A stretch of DNA of 64,000 nucleotides from Clostridium sp. M62/1 (GTDB lineage Bacteria > Bacillota > Clostridia > Lachnospirales > Lachnospiraceae): the NCBI RefSeq assembly GCF_020736365.1, contig NZ_CP085988.1, positions 1,804,001 to 1,868,000 of the forward strand, read 5' to 3'. Below the pieces are notes generated by a model. It did no database searches. It was not told the DNA's origin and saw nothing but the letters and a program-made list of their open reading frames with translations. Positions within the stretch are counted from its first letter, which is position 1. The number at the start of each line of letters is the position of its first letter. Position numbers and translations under genes: made by a program. This document shows, in pieces, positions 8,714 through 17,393 of the stretch.

Positions 8714-8831
8714 ACTCACAGGTAACAATCAATTAAGTGTGGTATCCCTGTTCCGGATTAGCGGTTTCCTGCCGCTGGATTGGCGGTATCCGTTCCTCCG
8801 GAACAGCGGTACTCCCGCACAAGAATATTCA

Positions 8832-9108
8832 GGGGGTACATTTTATGGGCGATTTTAGGTTATCTTTTAAATAAAGTAAATCTGGATAAAAAGAAAAGAT
8901 CAGCTATTTATATCGTCGCAATAGTTGCACTTGTATTTAGATATGTTGTTACAGTAGTAGTATCGTGCAAAAATGACGAGCTATACGAAGGATTATTTGA
9001 CTATAACCAGTTTCATACGGTATTTTTGTCTATGGGAATCTTTGTTTTCTTTAAATATCATTTTATGAATCGGTGCAATAACAGTAAATGGGTTGTTAGC
9101 TTAGCATC
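8832..9108 (+). pseudogene. acyltransferase family 3, C-terminal fragment
   Basis: The frame continues from the N-terminal fragment after the IS21 target duplication: 'GYILWAILGYLLNKVN' and then two more hydrophobic helices, to 'NNSKWVVSLAS'. Family members normally go on for one or two more helices, so the 3' end was lost where an IS66 end begins at 9109. The gene therefore suffered two separate IS events. Confidence 0.8.
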
Positions 9109-9793
9109 GTAAGCGCTCAATAAAATAATGGCTATCTTCCCATAAGGTATTCCGCTATAGTTGAAGTAAAATACTCCAACTTCAACTTTTCGATTTGATC
9201 CAACATCTCTGCTGTATCATGTCAGACCATGGCATCAGCTCTTCTATCCCTTCGGGCTCATTTTTGTAGTCCGGCATATAGAGCAGTACGGTCTCCAGAT
9301 ATGCGTAGATATTCAGATCGTTGAGTTTTGCAGTTTCTACTAAACTGTAAATGATAGAGCTGGCACGGGCGCTTTTTACGGTATCGTGGAACAGGAAATT
9401 TTTCCGGCCTACTGCATAGGGGCGGGCGATATTTTCTGCGATATTGTTCGATATGGAGCACCGCCCATCCAACAGGTAGTTCTCCATATATGGCTTCTGG
9501 TTTTTCGCATAGGTCACCGCTTTGGCCAGACGGCTTCCGCCAGCTGGCTTCACTGTTTTAAGCCATGACCAGTAAGCCTCCCAGATGGCAGACTCTGTCT
9601 CAAGGCGCTTAGCTTTCCGGGTGTCGGCATCCAGATCCGCATACTCCTTTTCCAGTTCGAATAACTGGTTACAGTAGTTTAAACCGATTTCTGCAGGGGT
9701 CTTATCGGAAGACTTCCTGGATTTTCCGGGAAGCGCTTCATTCCAGTACCGCCTCATATGGGCAAAGCAGCCACAGCGGATGACCATGTTTTT
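9109..9793 (-). mobile_element. IS66-family element, right-end fragment
   Basis: The left border is GTAAGCGC..., the terminal sequence typical of IS66 ends, placed directly against the broken acyltransferase. The fragment carries only the C-terminal part of the large transposase on the minus strand and is cut at about 9793 by the end of a second IS21 element. The tnpA and tnpB accessory genes and the other end are absent. Confidence 0.75.
9182..9793 (-). pseudogene. IS66 transposase TnpC, C-terminal part
   Basis: About 200 residues match the IS66 transposase catalytic end: 'GCFAHMRRYWNEAL' near the start, 'SISNNIAENIARPYAVGRKN' with the conserved DDE-region Glu, and the IS66 C-terminal domain 'LNIYAYLETVLLYMPD'. 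The N-terminal two thirds, including the zinc-binding region, is missing because a later IS21 insertion and rearrangement removed it. The open frame continues upstream to 9916, but that part reads IS21 end sequence. Confidence 0.85.
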
Positions 9794-9871
9794 TGCAAGC
9801 ACTTTTTCCTCAAAAATGCAGATTGACTTCCTCAAAGTTGCATGGGGAATTTCCTCAGTATTGCATTTCCC

Positions 9872-9902
9872 CCTCCGGCACTCTTTTAGGTGCCGGAGAG
9901 GA
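9872..9902. terminator. hairpin after the third IS21 gene
   Basis: CTCCGGCAC and GTGCCGGAG are perfect complements around TCTTTTAG. They lie just beyond the 3' end of the minus-strand gene at 9931. No long T-tract follows, so termination is likely but not certain. Confidence 0.4.
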
Positions 9903-9930
9903 GCCGTTGCAGGCATACAAAGTTTATTAG

Positions 9931-10287
9931 TTACAGATATGTGATGCTGGTTTCATCGGTGCCGTTGACAAGCCTCTTCATACGGGCCAGTTTCTCTTTC
10001 TCCTGTTGAGGATCGATACCGTTACATACCATGCTGACATATAGCTCATAAGCCGGATCTCCTTCAAAATCGCGGGCGATGTTGTTTAAAATGTCTGACC
10101 GCAGCCCTTCTGCCCATTCGGGCGGAAGATATTTGATGAGGGCCTGGCGCCACCGGACGAGTTCTTCTTCCAGACCGATGATGGTATGTACCATCTCGTC
10201 AGTGAGACGCATGAAATCATGCACGGTCCTGCAGCTGTAGAAACAGTCTTCCGGATCATGCTCCTTGAAAATTTTATGTTCAGGCAT
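9931..10287 (-). CDS. third gene of IS21-type element, function unknown
   Basis: The ATG at 10287 is chosen because AGAGAGGT precedes it, giving 118 residues beginning 'MPEHKIFKEHDPEDC'. It overlaps the istB stop by 8 bases, so it is translated with the transposition genes. The protein is soluble and acidic, with a probable helical segment around 'MVHTIIGLEEELVRWRQALI'. IS21 elements usually have only two genes. A role in transposition control or as a passenger is possible; I recognise no domain. Confidence 0.65.
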   Translation of the reverse strand: MPEHKIFKEHDPEDCFYSCRTVHDFMRLTDEMVHTIIGLEEELVRWRQALIKYLPPEWAEGLRSDILNNIARDFEGDPAYELYVSMVCNGIDPQQEKEKLARMKRLVNGTDETSITYL

Positions 10288-11050
10288 TCCGGGCACCTCT
10301 CTTCTGTCGGGAAGTAAACATGTCGTTGATACTGGATTCCCGCAGCCGGTTGTTTTCACCGGGGAAGAGTATCAGATGGCAGTGGTGCATCAGCCGCCCT
10401 ACAAGTGCGGCGGTCATCTGCTCATCATACAGGACATTTACCCATCTGGAAAACTCCAGATTTGTATTAAGGATAATGACTTTCTTTTCATGGATCTCGG
10501 AGAGATAGTCAAACAACAGCTGGGCACCAGTCCGGTTGTACGGGACATACCCGAATTCATCCAGAATGAGGATATCTGCCTTATCCAGCTTCTTGTGAAG
10601 CTGCGCAAGGCTGCCTCTTTCCTGAGCCTCTGAAAGCTGGTTGATGAGCGAGGCTGTCCGGAAGAACTTCACAGGGATCCCGCTCCTGCATGCTTCCATC
10701 CCGATGCAGATGGACAGCATGGTCTTGCCGGTGCCTGTGCTGCCGTACATCACCAGGTTATTCCCTGCATGGAAAAATTCCAGCGCTTTCAGGCTTTCAG
10801 GTGTGACACCCGATGGAAACTGCACTTCATCAGGTTGAAATGCGGCAAAGTTATGCTGGACTGGGAAACCTGCGGAATGGATCAGCTTTCCGATGCGTGC
10901 TGCTTTCCGGCATTTGATCTCCTCGCTTAACAGGTTGTACAGGTATTCCTGATGGGTTTCGCCCTGTATGGCAAATGCATTATCAGCCAGGTTGGCCGAC
11001 AGGCGCAGCTGCCTGCAGCAGGAAGCAATGGCGTCTCTGTAGTCATCCAT
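10280..11050 (-). CDS. istB: IS21-family helper ATPase IstB (second element)
   Basis: The start at 11050 is preceded by GGGAGG, giving 256 residues; the longer upstream frame has no support. Walker A is 'GSTGTGKTMLS' and Walker B is 'ILILDEFGYVP'. The N-terminus 'MDDYRDAIASCCRQLRLSAN' is typical of IstB-like ATPases. It overlaps the end of istA by 8 bases and the start of the third gene by 8 bases, so the three genes form one coupled unit. It differs clearly from the IstB at 7937, so the two IS21 elements are of different subgroups. Confidence 0.93.
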   Translation of the reverse strand: MDDYRDAIASCCRQLRLSANLADNAFAIQGETHQEYLYNLLSEEIKCRKAARIGKLIHSAGFPVQHNFAAFQPDEVQFPSGVTPESLKALEFFHAGNNLVMYGSTGTGKTMLSICIGMEACRSGIPVKFFRTASLINQLSEAQERGSLAQLHKKLDKADILILDEFGYVPYNRTGAQLLFDYLSEIHEKKVIILNTNLEFSRWVNVLYDEQMTAALVGRLMHHCHLILFPGENNRLRESSINDMFTSRQKRGARNA

Positions 11051-12563
11051 TTGCGGCACCTCCCTTCTGCAGGAAAAGGTCATAGGAAGCCAGATCCACC
11101 GGCATCTGTTCCAATGCGGGGACACCGCTCTGGAATGGCATCGGCGGGAGCTCCGGTACATCCGCATACAGTCTCCGGTACAGATTCTTCAGGCTGTCCG
11201 GATCCCTTACCTGGTAGAGAAGGGCCTGGTTGACTGTCTGAAGGGCGCTGTCAAATCCAGTCCGCCCGGTCAGCTCTGCAAGGACTTTCAGAATAGCTCC
11301 CCGGTCCGTGCTGCCACAGCTCTTCATGTACCGCTGCATGTTCTCCGGCATCATATCGTAGATGCCGCTGTTGAACAGGGAACGGGGCTTCCTGGAGATA
11401 GCCGTCAGATACGGCAGCCATTCCATGCTTGACTGTTTCTGGTCTCCGTAGAGCCGCCTGTGTGTCACAATAGGGCGGTGCTGCATGTCCATGACCTGTA
11501 CCCGCCGTGAGGTGATCTTAAGCCACACGTTCGTACAGACGTGGTCTGGAGAGACGGAATACTCATGCTTTCCTTTCTCCAATGTAAACCTGCCCCATTT
11601 ATCCGTGAGTACCGTCTCATATCTGGCCGGATCAAACGCAACATCCGGCAATGGGAGAAGCGCCTTCTTATCCTCGCCAAAGCGTTCCAGTATCGTCTGG
11701 TCGTAGTGGTAATGCTCCCGGTCCATGTCACTGTCAGCCTCTGTAAGGAGACGGCTGTTGTATCCGGACAGTTCCATGAACCTGGGCGGCGGCACGAGGA
11801 AGTTTCTGCGGCTGTATTCAACCTTGTTCTCCACGTTTCCCTTTTCCCATCCGGATTCGGGATTCATGAACTTATAGCGGAACCCATAGTGTTCACTGAA
11901 CCGGAGAAACTTATCCGTCAGCTGACGGCCCCCGTCCTTTAGGATCTTCGTGACAAGGGTTGATGTGTTATCAAACCAGATTTCCGTGGGGACGCCTCCA
12001 AGATGCATAAACATGGTGATCATGCCCTCCATGAAGCACTTGGCATTTTCACCATACATCAGCTGGAGATACCCGGCATTGCTGAACGGGAAGGAAAGCA
12101 CCAGATACTTTCCTTCAATGGATAAACTGTTTTCAAAGAACTGTGCGGCGCCGAAATCAGCCTGGGCCTCGCCGGGGTAGTGGATGAGCGGCAGATAAGA
12201 CTTTTTGCTGTCAAGATGCATCTGCGATTTTCTGTAGGCCACGTACTGCGCAACCAGCCGGTAAGAGCAGTCGAAGCCTTCGCTTTCTGCCAGAAGCCTC
12301 TTAAAAACCCTTTTTGCGGTATGGCGCTGCTTCCTGGGAGCCTTACGGTCATCCAGGAGCCACTGATCAATCAATGGCTTATATGCATCCAGCTTCGGGC
12401 ACATATTTTCCGGATCCTCTTTTTTTGGTTCCGGTGTGTTAAAATCGGTCATGTCCAGATACTTACTTATCGTTTTCCGGTCATGCCCCGTCTCAGCAGC
12501 AATAGCCGAGACACTTTTCCCTTGCTCATAAAAGAGCTGTCTGATAGAATGAACCTTGTCCAT
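11043..12563 (-). CDS. istA: IS21-family transposase IstA (second element)
   Basis: The protein has 506 residues if started at the ATG at 12563, which has AGGAG ten bases upstream; an ATG three codons earlier lies too close to the site. The N-terminal helix-turn-helix reads 'VSAIAAETGHDRKTISKYLD'. The integrase core shows 'EAQADFGAAQFF', 'IWFDNTSTLV' and 'WEKGNVENKVEYSRR' as the DDE segments. The frame is intact. Its promoter side is now separated from the IS end by the nested IS110, which may reduce activity. Confidence 0.93.
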   Translation of the reverse strand: MDKVHSIRQLFYEQGKSVSAIAAETGHDRKTISKYLDMTDFNTPEPKKEDPENMCPKLDAYKPLIDQWLLDDRKAPRKQRHTAKRVFKRLLAESEGFDCSYRLVAQYVAYRKSQMHLDSKKSYLPLIHYPGEAQADFGAAQFFENSLSIEGKYLVLSFPFSNAGYLQLMYGENAKCFMEGMITMFMHLGGVPTEIWFDNTSTLVTKILKDGGRQLTDKFLRFSEHYGFRYKFMNPESGWEKGNVENKVEYSRRNFLVPPPRFMELSGYNSRLLTEADSDMDREHYHYDQTILERFGEDKKALLPLPDVAFDPARYETVLTDKWGRFTLEKGKHEYSVSPDHVCTNVWLKITSRRVQVMDMQHRPIVTHRRLYGDQKQSSMEWLPYLTAISRKPRSLFNSGIYDMMPENMQRYMKSCGSTDRGAILKVLAELTGRTGFDSALQTVNQALLYQVRDPDSLKNLYRRLYADVPELPPMPFQSGVPALEQMPVDLASYDLFLQKGGAANG

Positions 12564-12599
12564 TGCAATCATACTCCTCGTATTATATAGTAGTAGTGT

Positions 12600-12824
12600 T
12601 TATAGACCCTCTCCAAGGTCTGTATGCTATACTGTTTGGAGATACTGTGGATTGGTTTCATTTTCCTACCACTTGATGGTTACGGAAAGGCTCCAACCAC
12701 AGTCTCTTTGTATCGTTGTTAATCAGTTAGATACCGCATGACGGTTGATTTAGAACGAGGTTACAAGCGCAGAGAGCTCTGTGGTCCTAAACAGTATCTA
12801 AATCTATTACTAAGGAGTGTTCTT
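12600..12824 (+). ncRNA. candidate IS110 bridge RNA region
   Basis: Members of the IS110 group encode a structured bridge RNA between the left end and the recombinase gene. Here a long stem with internal loops is visible: CTGTGGATTGG (12645-12655) pairs with CCAACCACAG (12693-12702), with a second inner stem TTTTCC/GGAAA around a TACCACTTGATGGTTAC loop. A short AGACC/GGTCT stem lies upstream (12603-12621). The layout fits a bridge RNA loop, but the guide segments cannot be assigned without the donor and target junctions. Confidence 0.45.
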
Positions 12825-14000
12825 ATGATCTACGTTGGAATTGATGTCGCTAAGGATAAGCATGACTGCTTTATCACCAATTCAGATGGCAAAGTCCTTT
12901 TTCCGGTTTTTACCATTCAGAATAACCGGGATGGATTTGATGTTCTTTTTTCCAGGATTCAATCCTCTTCTTCAGATGTGTCCAATATAAAAGTAGGACT
13001 GGAGGCCACTGGACACTACTCTTACAACCTGCTCGGTTATCTTATTGACAAAGGTCTCCACACCTTCGTTATCAATCCGCTCCACACAAATCTTTACAGA
13101 AAAAGTCTCAGCCTTAGAAAGACGAAAACAGATAAGGTTGATGCCCGAACCATTGCTTTGATGCTCATGTCTGACGTGAACCTGAAGTCCTACTCAGATA
13201 CATCATACCATAACGAGGAGTTAAAGTCACTCACCCGTTATCGTTTTCGTAAGGTTCAGGAACGCGCTCAGCTTAGACAGTCTGTTTCCAGGCTTGTTAC
13301 CATTCTCTTTCCAGAATTGGAAAAACTTGTTCCTTCGCTTCATATCGCTTCTATCTACGCCCTTCTTTCCGAGTTTCCTTCTGCCGGAACGATTGCCTCC
13401 TGCCATTTGACACACCTGACGAAGCGGTTGGAAAACGCTTCAAAAGGCCGTTACAGCCGGGAGAAAGCGATTGAAATACGGAATGCTGCCAGAGCCTCCA
13501 TCGGTTCCAACATGCCTGCCAAATCTCTGGAATTAAAGCACACACTCCGGCTAATTGGTGAACTGGATTCCGAAATCTCAGAAATTGAATCCGAAATCAA
13601 ACGGATCATGGATGAAATCCATTCTCCCATCCTGACCATTCCAGGAATAGGCTACCGCATGGGCGCCATGATCCTGGCAGAGATTGGAGATTTCTCCCGC
13701 TTTGATTCGCCGGATAAGATCCTGGCATATGCCGGAGCTTCTCCATCTACCTATCAATCCGGGCAGATGGAATCCTCTTATTCCCACATGGAGAAACGGG
13801 GATCGCGCTATTTACGTTTTGCTCTGATCAATGCCACCAAATACGTCTGCCAATGGGATGAAACTTTCGGTGCATACCTTCAGAAGAAGATTTCTGAAGG
13901 GAAACACTACAACGTCGCCATCACCCACGCCGCAAAGAAACTTGTACGGTTAATTTACGCAATGGAAAAATCCGGCAAACCTTACATAAAAACGGCATAA
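12825..14000 (+). CDS. IS110-family transposase (DEDD recombinase)
   Basis: The start at 12825 follows AAGGAG and gives 391 residues; an upstream open stretch lies in the probable bridge RNA. The N-terminal RuvC-like domain has 'YVGIDVAKDKHD', 'KVGLEATGHYS' and 'KTDKVDARTIALML', which supply the D, E, D, D residues. The C-terminal transposase_20 domain carries 'ILTIPGIGYRMGAMILAEIG' and the serine-bearing 'YAGASPSTYQSG'. Length and motifs are complete, so the gene may be active. Confidence 0.95.
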   Translation: MIYVGIDVAKDKHDCFITNSDGKVLFPVFTIQNNRDGFDVLFSRIQSSSSDVSNIKVGLEATGHYSYNLLGYLIDKGLHTFVINPLHTNLYRKSLSLRKTKTDKVDARTIALMLMSDVNLKSYSDTSYHNEELKSLTRYRFRKVQERAQLRQSVSRLVTILFPELEKLVPSLHIASIYALLSEFPSAGTIASCHLTHLTKRLENASKGRYSREKAIEIRNAARASIGSNMPAKSLELKHTLRLIGELDSEISEIESEIKRIMDEIHSPILTIPGIGYRMGAMILAEIGDFSRFDSPDKILAYAGASPSTYQSGQMESSYSHMEKRGSRYLRFALINATKYVCQWDETFGAYLQKKISEGKHYNVAITHAAKKLVRLIYAMEKSGKPYIKTA

Positions 14001-14216
14001 CTTTTTCTGCCCTATAACACTCTTTTAGAGCACCGATATCCGATGCTCTGTTTGTCGTGCGATTTTCAAGGTACAACGATCTATGAAATGCGTTCCCGCA
14101 ATTCATTCAAAAGTCTTCATTTTAGACTTGACTTTTAATAGTTAGTCTTTCCTCCTTGAATGTTGTCTGCAACGACATTCCAAGGATACAAAAAGTGCTG
14201 TATGCTTGCAATGGAT

Positions 14217-14269
14217 GTTTGGTGTTTCTCTAAATCTACCGCCCGAATAGACTTAGAGAAGCACCAAAC
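14217..14269. repeat. 17-bp hairpin inside the IS21 right end
   Basis: GTTTGGTGTTTCTCTAA (14217-14233) pairs with TTAGAGAAGCACCAAAC (14253-14269) with one mismatch, around a 19-base loop. A second, weaker stem precedes it at about 14153-14185 (TCCTTG...CAAGGA). The position, between the IS end and the transposase promoter, is like that of the hairpin in the first IS21, and may block incoming transcription. Confidence 0.5.
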
Positions 14270-14346
14270 ACGGCTGCATTATTGGGGAATTTCCCTCTGC
14301 AACTTTGGGGAATCGCCTCTGCAATTTTGGGTATTTTTATTATACA

Positions 14347-14452
14347 CTAAACATATTGTAATCAATGCAGACGATTACTACGGCAAGGAAGGCTTCATGG
14401 CCGTTCATGAGTATTTGGTGAATGGCGGCAAGTCCTGTATGGTGTTAGTATA
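14347..14452 (+). pseudogene. nucleotidyltransferase fragment
   Basis: About 33 in-frame codons read 'HIVINADDYYGKEGF' followed by 'AVHEYLVNGGKSC'. The NADD(Y/F)YG motif is characteristic of sugar-phosphate and choline-phosphate nucleotidyltransferases, where the Asp residues bind the metal and nucleotide. The scrap is bounded by the end of the second IS21 on the left and by the ISL3 element on the right. It is probably a last trace of another surface-polysaccharide gene. Confidence 0.55.
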
Positions 14453-16315
14453 GTAAGCGCCAAATAGGTTTTTTCCATATTTAGTTGATACTAATGTGCA
14501 AAAGTATTATAATAATACTGGGTGATGCTTTATGGAACAGGAAATCATAAAATTATTAGATCCGGATTTAGAGTGCATTCGATGCAAATTAAAAAATCAA
14601 CAGGTTATATTTGAAGTTAAATCTTCAAGAGAAAAAGTACCTTGCCCTTATTGTGGGATTCTCTCATCAAAAGTGCATTCCGTCTATCAGCGTGAGATCC
14701 AGGACATTCCGCTGCAGGATCGGCAGACAATACTTTTATTAAACACCAGGAAGATGTTCTGTATGAATCCTGACTGCAGCCATAAAACATTCTCTGAAAG
14801 ATTTGATTTAATTGCTCCAAAAGAGAGAAAAACCAGGCGACTGGTGAACAAGATCCTGAAACATCTTCCAAATTAAGTTCTGTCAGTGCTTCCGCTTTAC
14901 TGAAGGAAGATTCCATAAAGGTCTGTAAAAGCAGCATCTGCGATCTGCTAAAAAAAAATGCCGGCTCTTGTGGATAAATCCGGCGTCACAAAGATTTGTG
15001 TGGATGACTTTGCTTTCCGTAAGAGGTATTCCTACGGAACAGTAATGGTTGACCTGGAAAGCCATAGAATTATTGATCTCCTTGATTCCAGAGAAACCGG
15101 TAAGGTTGAGGAATGGCTGAAATCTTATCCAAATATCCAGGTTATTTCCCGCGATGGCGCACAGGCATATGCTTCTGCAGCGGCAAATTCCCATCCCAGG
15201 GCATTACAGATCAGTGATCGTTTCCATCTGCTGAAAAATCTGTCCGGCGCAGTGGAGGAATATATGTACAGGCTGTTTCCTTCCCGCCTGGCTATCCCGG
15301 CTGTTTCACAAAATCCGGAAATGCAGGCCCTGTATGATACAAGGAACCGCACAGAAAGGATACTGTTTGCCCGAAAAAAAACGCTCTGAAGGCTATACGG
15401 TTAATGATATCGCACTTCTCCTTCATTCTTCCGTGACAACCATAAACCGGTATCTTTCGATGCCGGAAGATAAGATCCCTGAAAAGAAAGAAAACGCCCG
15501 TGAGCGGCAGCATCAGGAGCAGATTCTGAAAAAGCAGGCGAAAATCGATGAAGTCCGCAGGCTTCATTCAGAAGGCCATTCGATTGATGAGATCAGCCGT
15601 ATCACCGGCCACACAAGACGGACTGTCAAAACATACCTGAAAGAGGACTGTCCGCTCATAAATGGGCACTATGACAGAAGACGGCCGGGAAAGCTGGCAC
15701 CATATGAGAAGGAGATCATCGAACTGCGGTCCAATGGGCTGACTTATGCCAGGATCCATGAACATATTGCTCAGAAAGGATATACAGGCACGATTGCCTC
15801 CCTGAGAGTCTTTATTCAGAAAGAACGAACACACCAGAAAAATATTTCCCCAAATGAGACTGTCCCTGTTGAGTACATTCCCCGCAAGACCATGTGTCAG
15901 CTGATCTACCATGAACTGGAGAGTGTGAAAGGGATCACGGCAGAACAATATGAGGCAGCGATTCAAAAGTATCCTGTACTCGGCCAGTTATATACACTGC
16001 TAAAAGAATTCTACCGTATTGTATTTTCCAGAAAAAGTGAGGAACTGGATTCCTGGATGGAAACAGCAGCGGAGCTGAAGATAGATGAACTGGACCGGTA
16101 TATTAATGGCCTGCAAAACGACCTGAAAGCTGTAAAAAATGCGATTATCTACCCATACAACAACGGCCTGGCTGAAGGCATTGTAAATAAAATCAAACTT
16201 ACGAAACGAATTATGTATGGACGGAATAGTTTTGCTTTATTGAAAGCGAAACTACTCATAAACGAATATTTTCATCAAATCAACTAAAACTGGAAAGAAC
16301 CTATTTGACGCTTAC
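14453..16315 (+). mobile_element. ISL3-family element (1863 bp)
   Basis: The terminal inverted repeats begin GTAAGCGCCAAATAGGTT at the left (14453) and, inverted, GTAAGCGTCAAATAGGTT at the right (16315), with about 22 of 25 positions matching. The single transposase gene inside is frameshifted. Flanking 8-mers (TTAGTATA and CTTACGCT) do not match, so no target duplication survives. The right end is immediately followed by a second CTTACGC. Confidence 0.85.
14532..16287 (+). pseudogene. ISL3 transposase with frame breaks
   Basis: Three open pieces in different frames together make one ISL3 transposase. 14532-14876 encodes the N-terminal zinc finger ('CPYCGILSSKVHSVY', 'MFCMNPDCSHKTFSERF'). 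14958-15389 encodes the central DDE part ('ICVDDFAFRKRYSYGTVMVD', 'VISRDGAQAYASA'). 15334-16287 encodes the long helical insertion and the C-terminus with the final Glu region ('NNGLAEGIVNKIKLTKRIMY'). At least two frameshifts separate them, so the element is not able to move by itself. Confidence 0.88.
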
Positions 16316-16413
16316 CTTACGCTTGACACATACCGATCTATGTAGATGCCTTGATAATTTGGCATATCTATGGTAGCATAAGTAAAGAATCCTGATAAGC
16401 AGGAGGTACGCTT

Positions 16414-17034
16414 ATGAATGAGCAGCTGCTGAAAATGAATGGCTTATCGATGGAAATTCTGGATGCGTTGTCGTTTGAGTCACATCTGGGAATTCCATTG
16501 AAGAAGAATTTGCATTATTTTGATAAGGATTCGTTAATTACCGAGCTGATGGCGATGACTGAGTGGCTGGATGAACAGGAGATCCTTTCAGATATTGCGT
16601 TGGATTATAGAGTCAAGAGTTTGGATTCCATCCTTTTGAAGTACGATCGCTACTATCCGAACCATCAGACACGGAAAGTGTTTAATGATATTTTGGGCTT
16701 TCGAGCTTTCTGTGATAGTTATGATCCAATATTGGAAGAATCTTCACAGTTCCGAATCGCTGATATGACGAATGGAAAAGCAGTGGATGATGGTTACAGA
16801 GGTGTTCATGTGTACTATCAGAAAAGCGGAAGACATTATCCCATAGAAATTCAGTTTAATACGCTGTTTGACAGGCAGCTGAATAACTGGCTTCACGATT
16901 ACCTGTACAAGAAGAATTATCCGATAGATACGGGAAAAGTAATGCGTGAGAAATATGAAAGTGGATTTATCCGAAATGAGCATGAATTTAAGGAGGTGCT
17001 GAATCGTGTGTTATCTGGTAGCGAAAGATCGTAA
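16414..17034 (+). CDS. RelA/SpoT-domain small alarmone synthetase-like protein, possible toxSAS toxin
   Basis: This 206-residue protein starts after CAGGAGG. It shows the synthetase fold in order: 'DYRVKSLDSILLKYDR' (R66, K68, K76; substrate binding), 'FNDILGFRAF' (D92; metal), 'DDGYRGVHVYY' (Y128, H132) and 'YPIEIQFNTLFDRQLNNWLH' (E145, Q147; catalytic region). There is no hydrolase domain and no TGS or ACT domain, so it is a stand-alone small synthetase. Such enzymes either make (p)ppGpp or, in the toxSAS toxins, make (p)ppApp or pyrophosphorylate tRNA. The next gene overlaps it by 29 bases, like a toxin-antitoxin pair. Which reaction it carries out cannot be told from the sequence. Confidence 0.75.
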   Translation: MNEQLLKMNGLSMEILDALSFESHLGIPLKKNLHYFDKDSLITELMAMTEWLDEQEILSDIALDYRVKSLDSILLKYDRYYPNHQTRKVFNDILGFRAFCDSYDPILEESSQFRIADMTNGKAVDDGYRGVHVYYQKSGRHYPIEIQFNTLFDRQLNNWLHDYLYKKNYPIDTGKVMREKYESGFIRNEHEFKEVLNRVLSGSERS

Positions 17035-17236
17035 TGCACATGGTTGTTTTGCTCTGAAAACAACTCATGGAAAGCATCTGGTAGAATTAAAAAGGGAACT
17101 GAACAGAGCAGTTGGGTATAAGGGAGTACAGATTGTGACAATCAGCAGACCAACAGCGTATGGTGAATATGCACCGTATCATTTTGTGGATACAGAGCAG
17201 GAGTTTCAGTCACTGGTAAAAGGGCTTCGCCCATAA
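17006..17236 (+). CDS. small partner protein of the RelA/SpoT-like gene
   Basis: This 76-residue protein begins 'MCYLVAKDRNAHGCFALKT' and has 'TISRPTAYGEYAPYHFVD' near its end. I recognise the type from Clostridia, where it is an uncharacterised small protein family (I believe DUF6718). AAGGAGG lies 15-20 bases upstream, and the start overlaps the 3' end of the upstream gene by 29 bases in another frame, so the two are translated together. An antitoxin or regulatory role is an inference from position only. Confidence 0.65.
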   Translation: MCYLVAKDRNAHGCFALKTTHGKHLVELKRELNRAVGYKGVQIVTISRPTAYGEYAPYHFVDTEQEFQSLVKGLRP

Positions 17237-17393
17237 GTTGTGGAGAGCTTTAAGAAGTTGATTGCGGACGGAGTGTACCGGGAGGAGCTGTACTCTGATC
17301 TATGAGATTTGAGCATTGCGTTGCAGCTGAAATACGCATTGCAGCCCATCATTTACTGTGTTAAAATAACCCATAAAGGGGGACATAACAGGT

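Larger units (their letters stand above)
6209..8831 (+). mobile_element. complete IS21-family insertion sequence
   Basis: The ends are TGAGTATTCCGG... on the left and the complement of TGAATATTCTTG... on the right. The element is flanked by a 5-bp target duplication, GGGGG (6204-6208 and 8832-8836). Removing the element and one copy of the duplication restores the acyltransferase frame ('MFPLGG' joined to 'YILWAILG'). It carries istA and istB, with several TTCCGG-type subterminal repeats at both ends, as is typical of IS21. Both genes are open, so it may be active. Confidence 0.93.
12590..14140 (+). mobile_element. IS110-family element nested in the second IS21 (limits approximate)
   Basis: A DEDD transposase gene with about 230 bases of non-coding DNA before it lies between the istA start and the right end of the surrounding IS21. 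IS110 elements have no clear inverted repeats, so the exact ends cannot be read from one copy. The left end should lie between 12573 and 12645, and the right end between 14000 and about 14150. Confidence 0.7.
9794..14346 (-). mobile_element. second IS21-family element, three-gene type, interrupted by IS110
   Basis: Matching ends with repeated units of the form TGCAACTTTGGGGAA are found at 9794-9856 and, inverted, at 14284-14346. Both outer ends start with TG and have the first TGCAG at the same distance of 28 bases. Between them on the minus strand lie istA, istB and a third gene. A complete-looking IS110 unit sits between the istA start and the right end. The left flank is IS66 transposase and the right flank is a nucleotidyltransferase gene. 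No target duplication is visible, so the flanks have been rearranged. Confidence 0.75.

Noticed and set aside
17242..17305. 22-codon frame after the RelA/SpoT partner gene
   Set aside because: Too short and without a start site; perhaps a gene tail, but nothing supports it.
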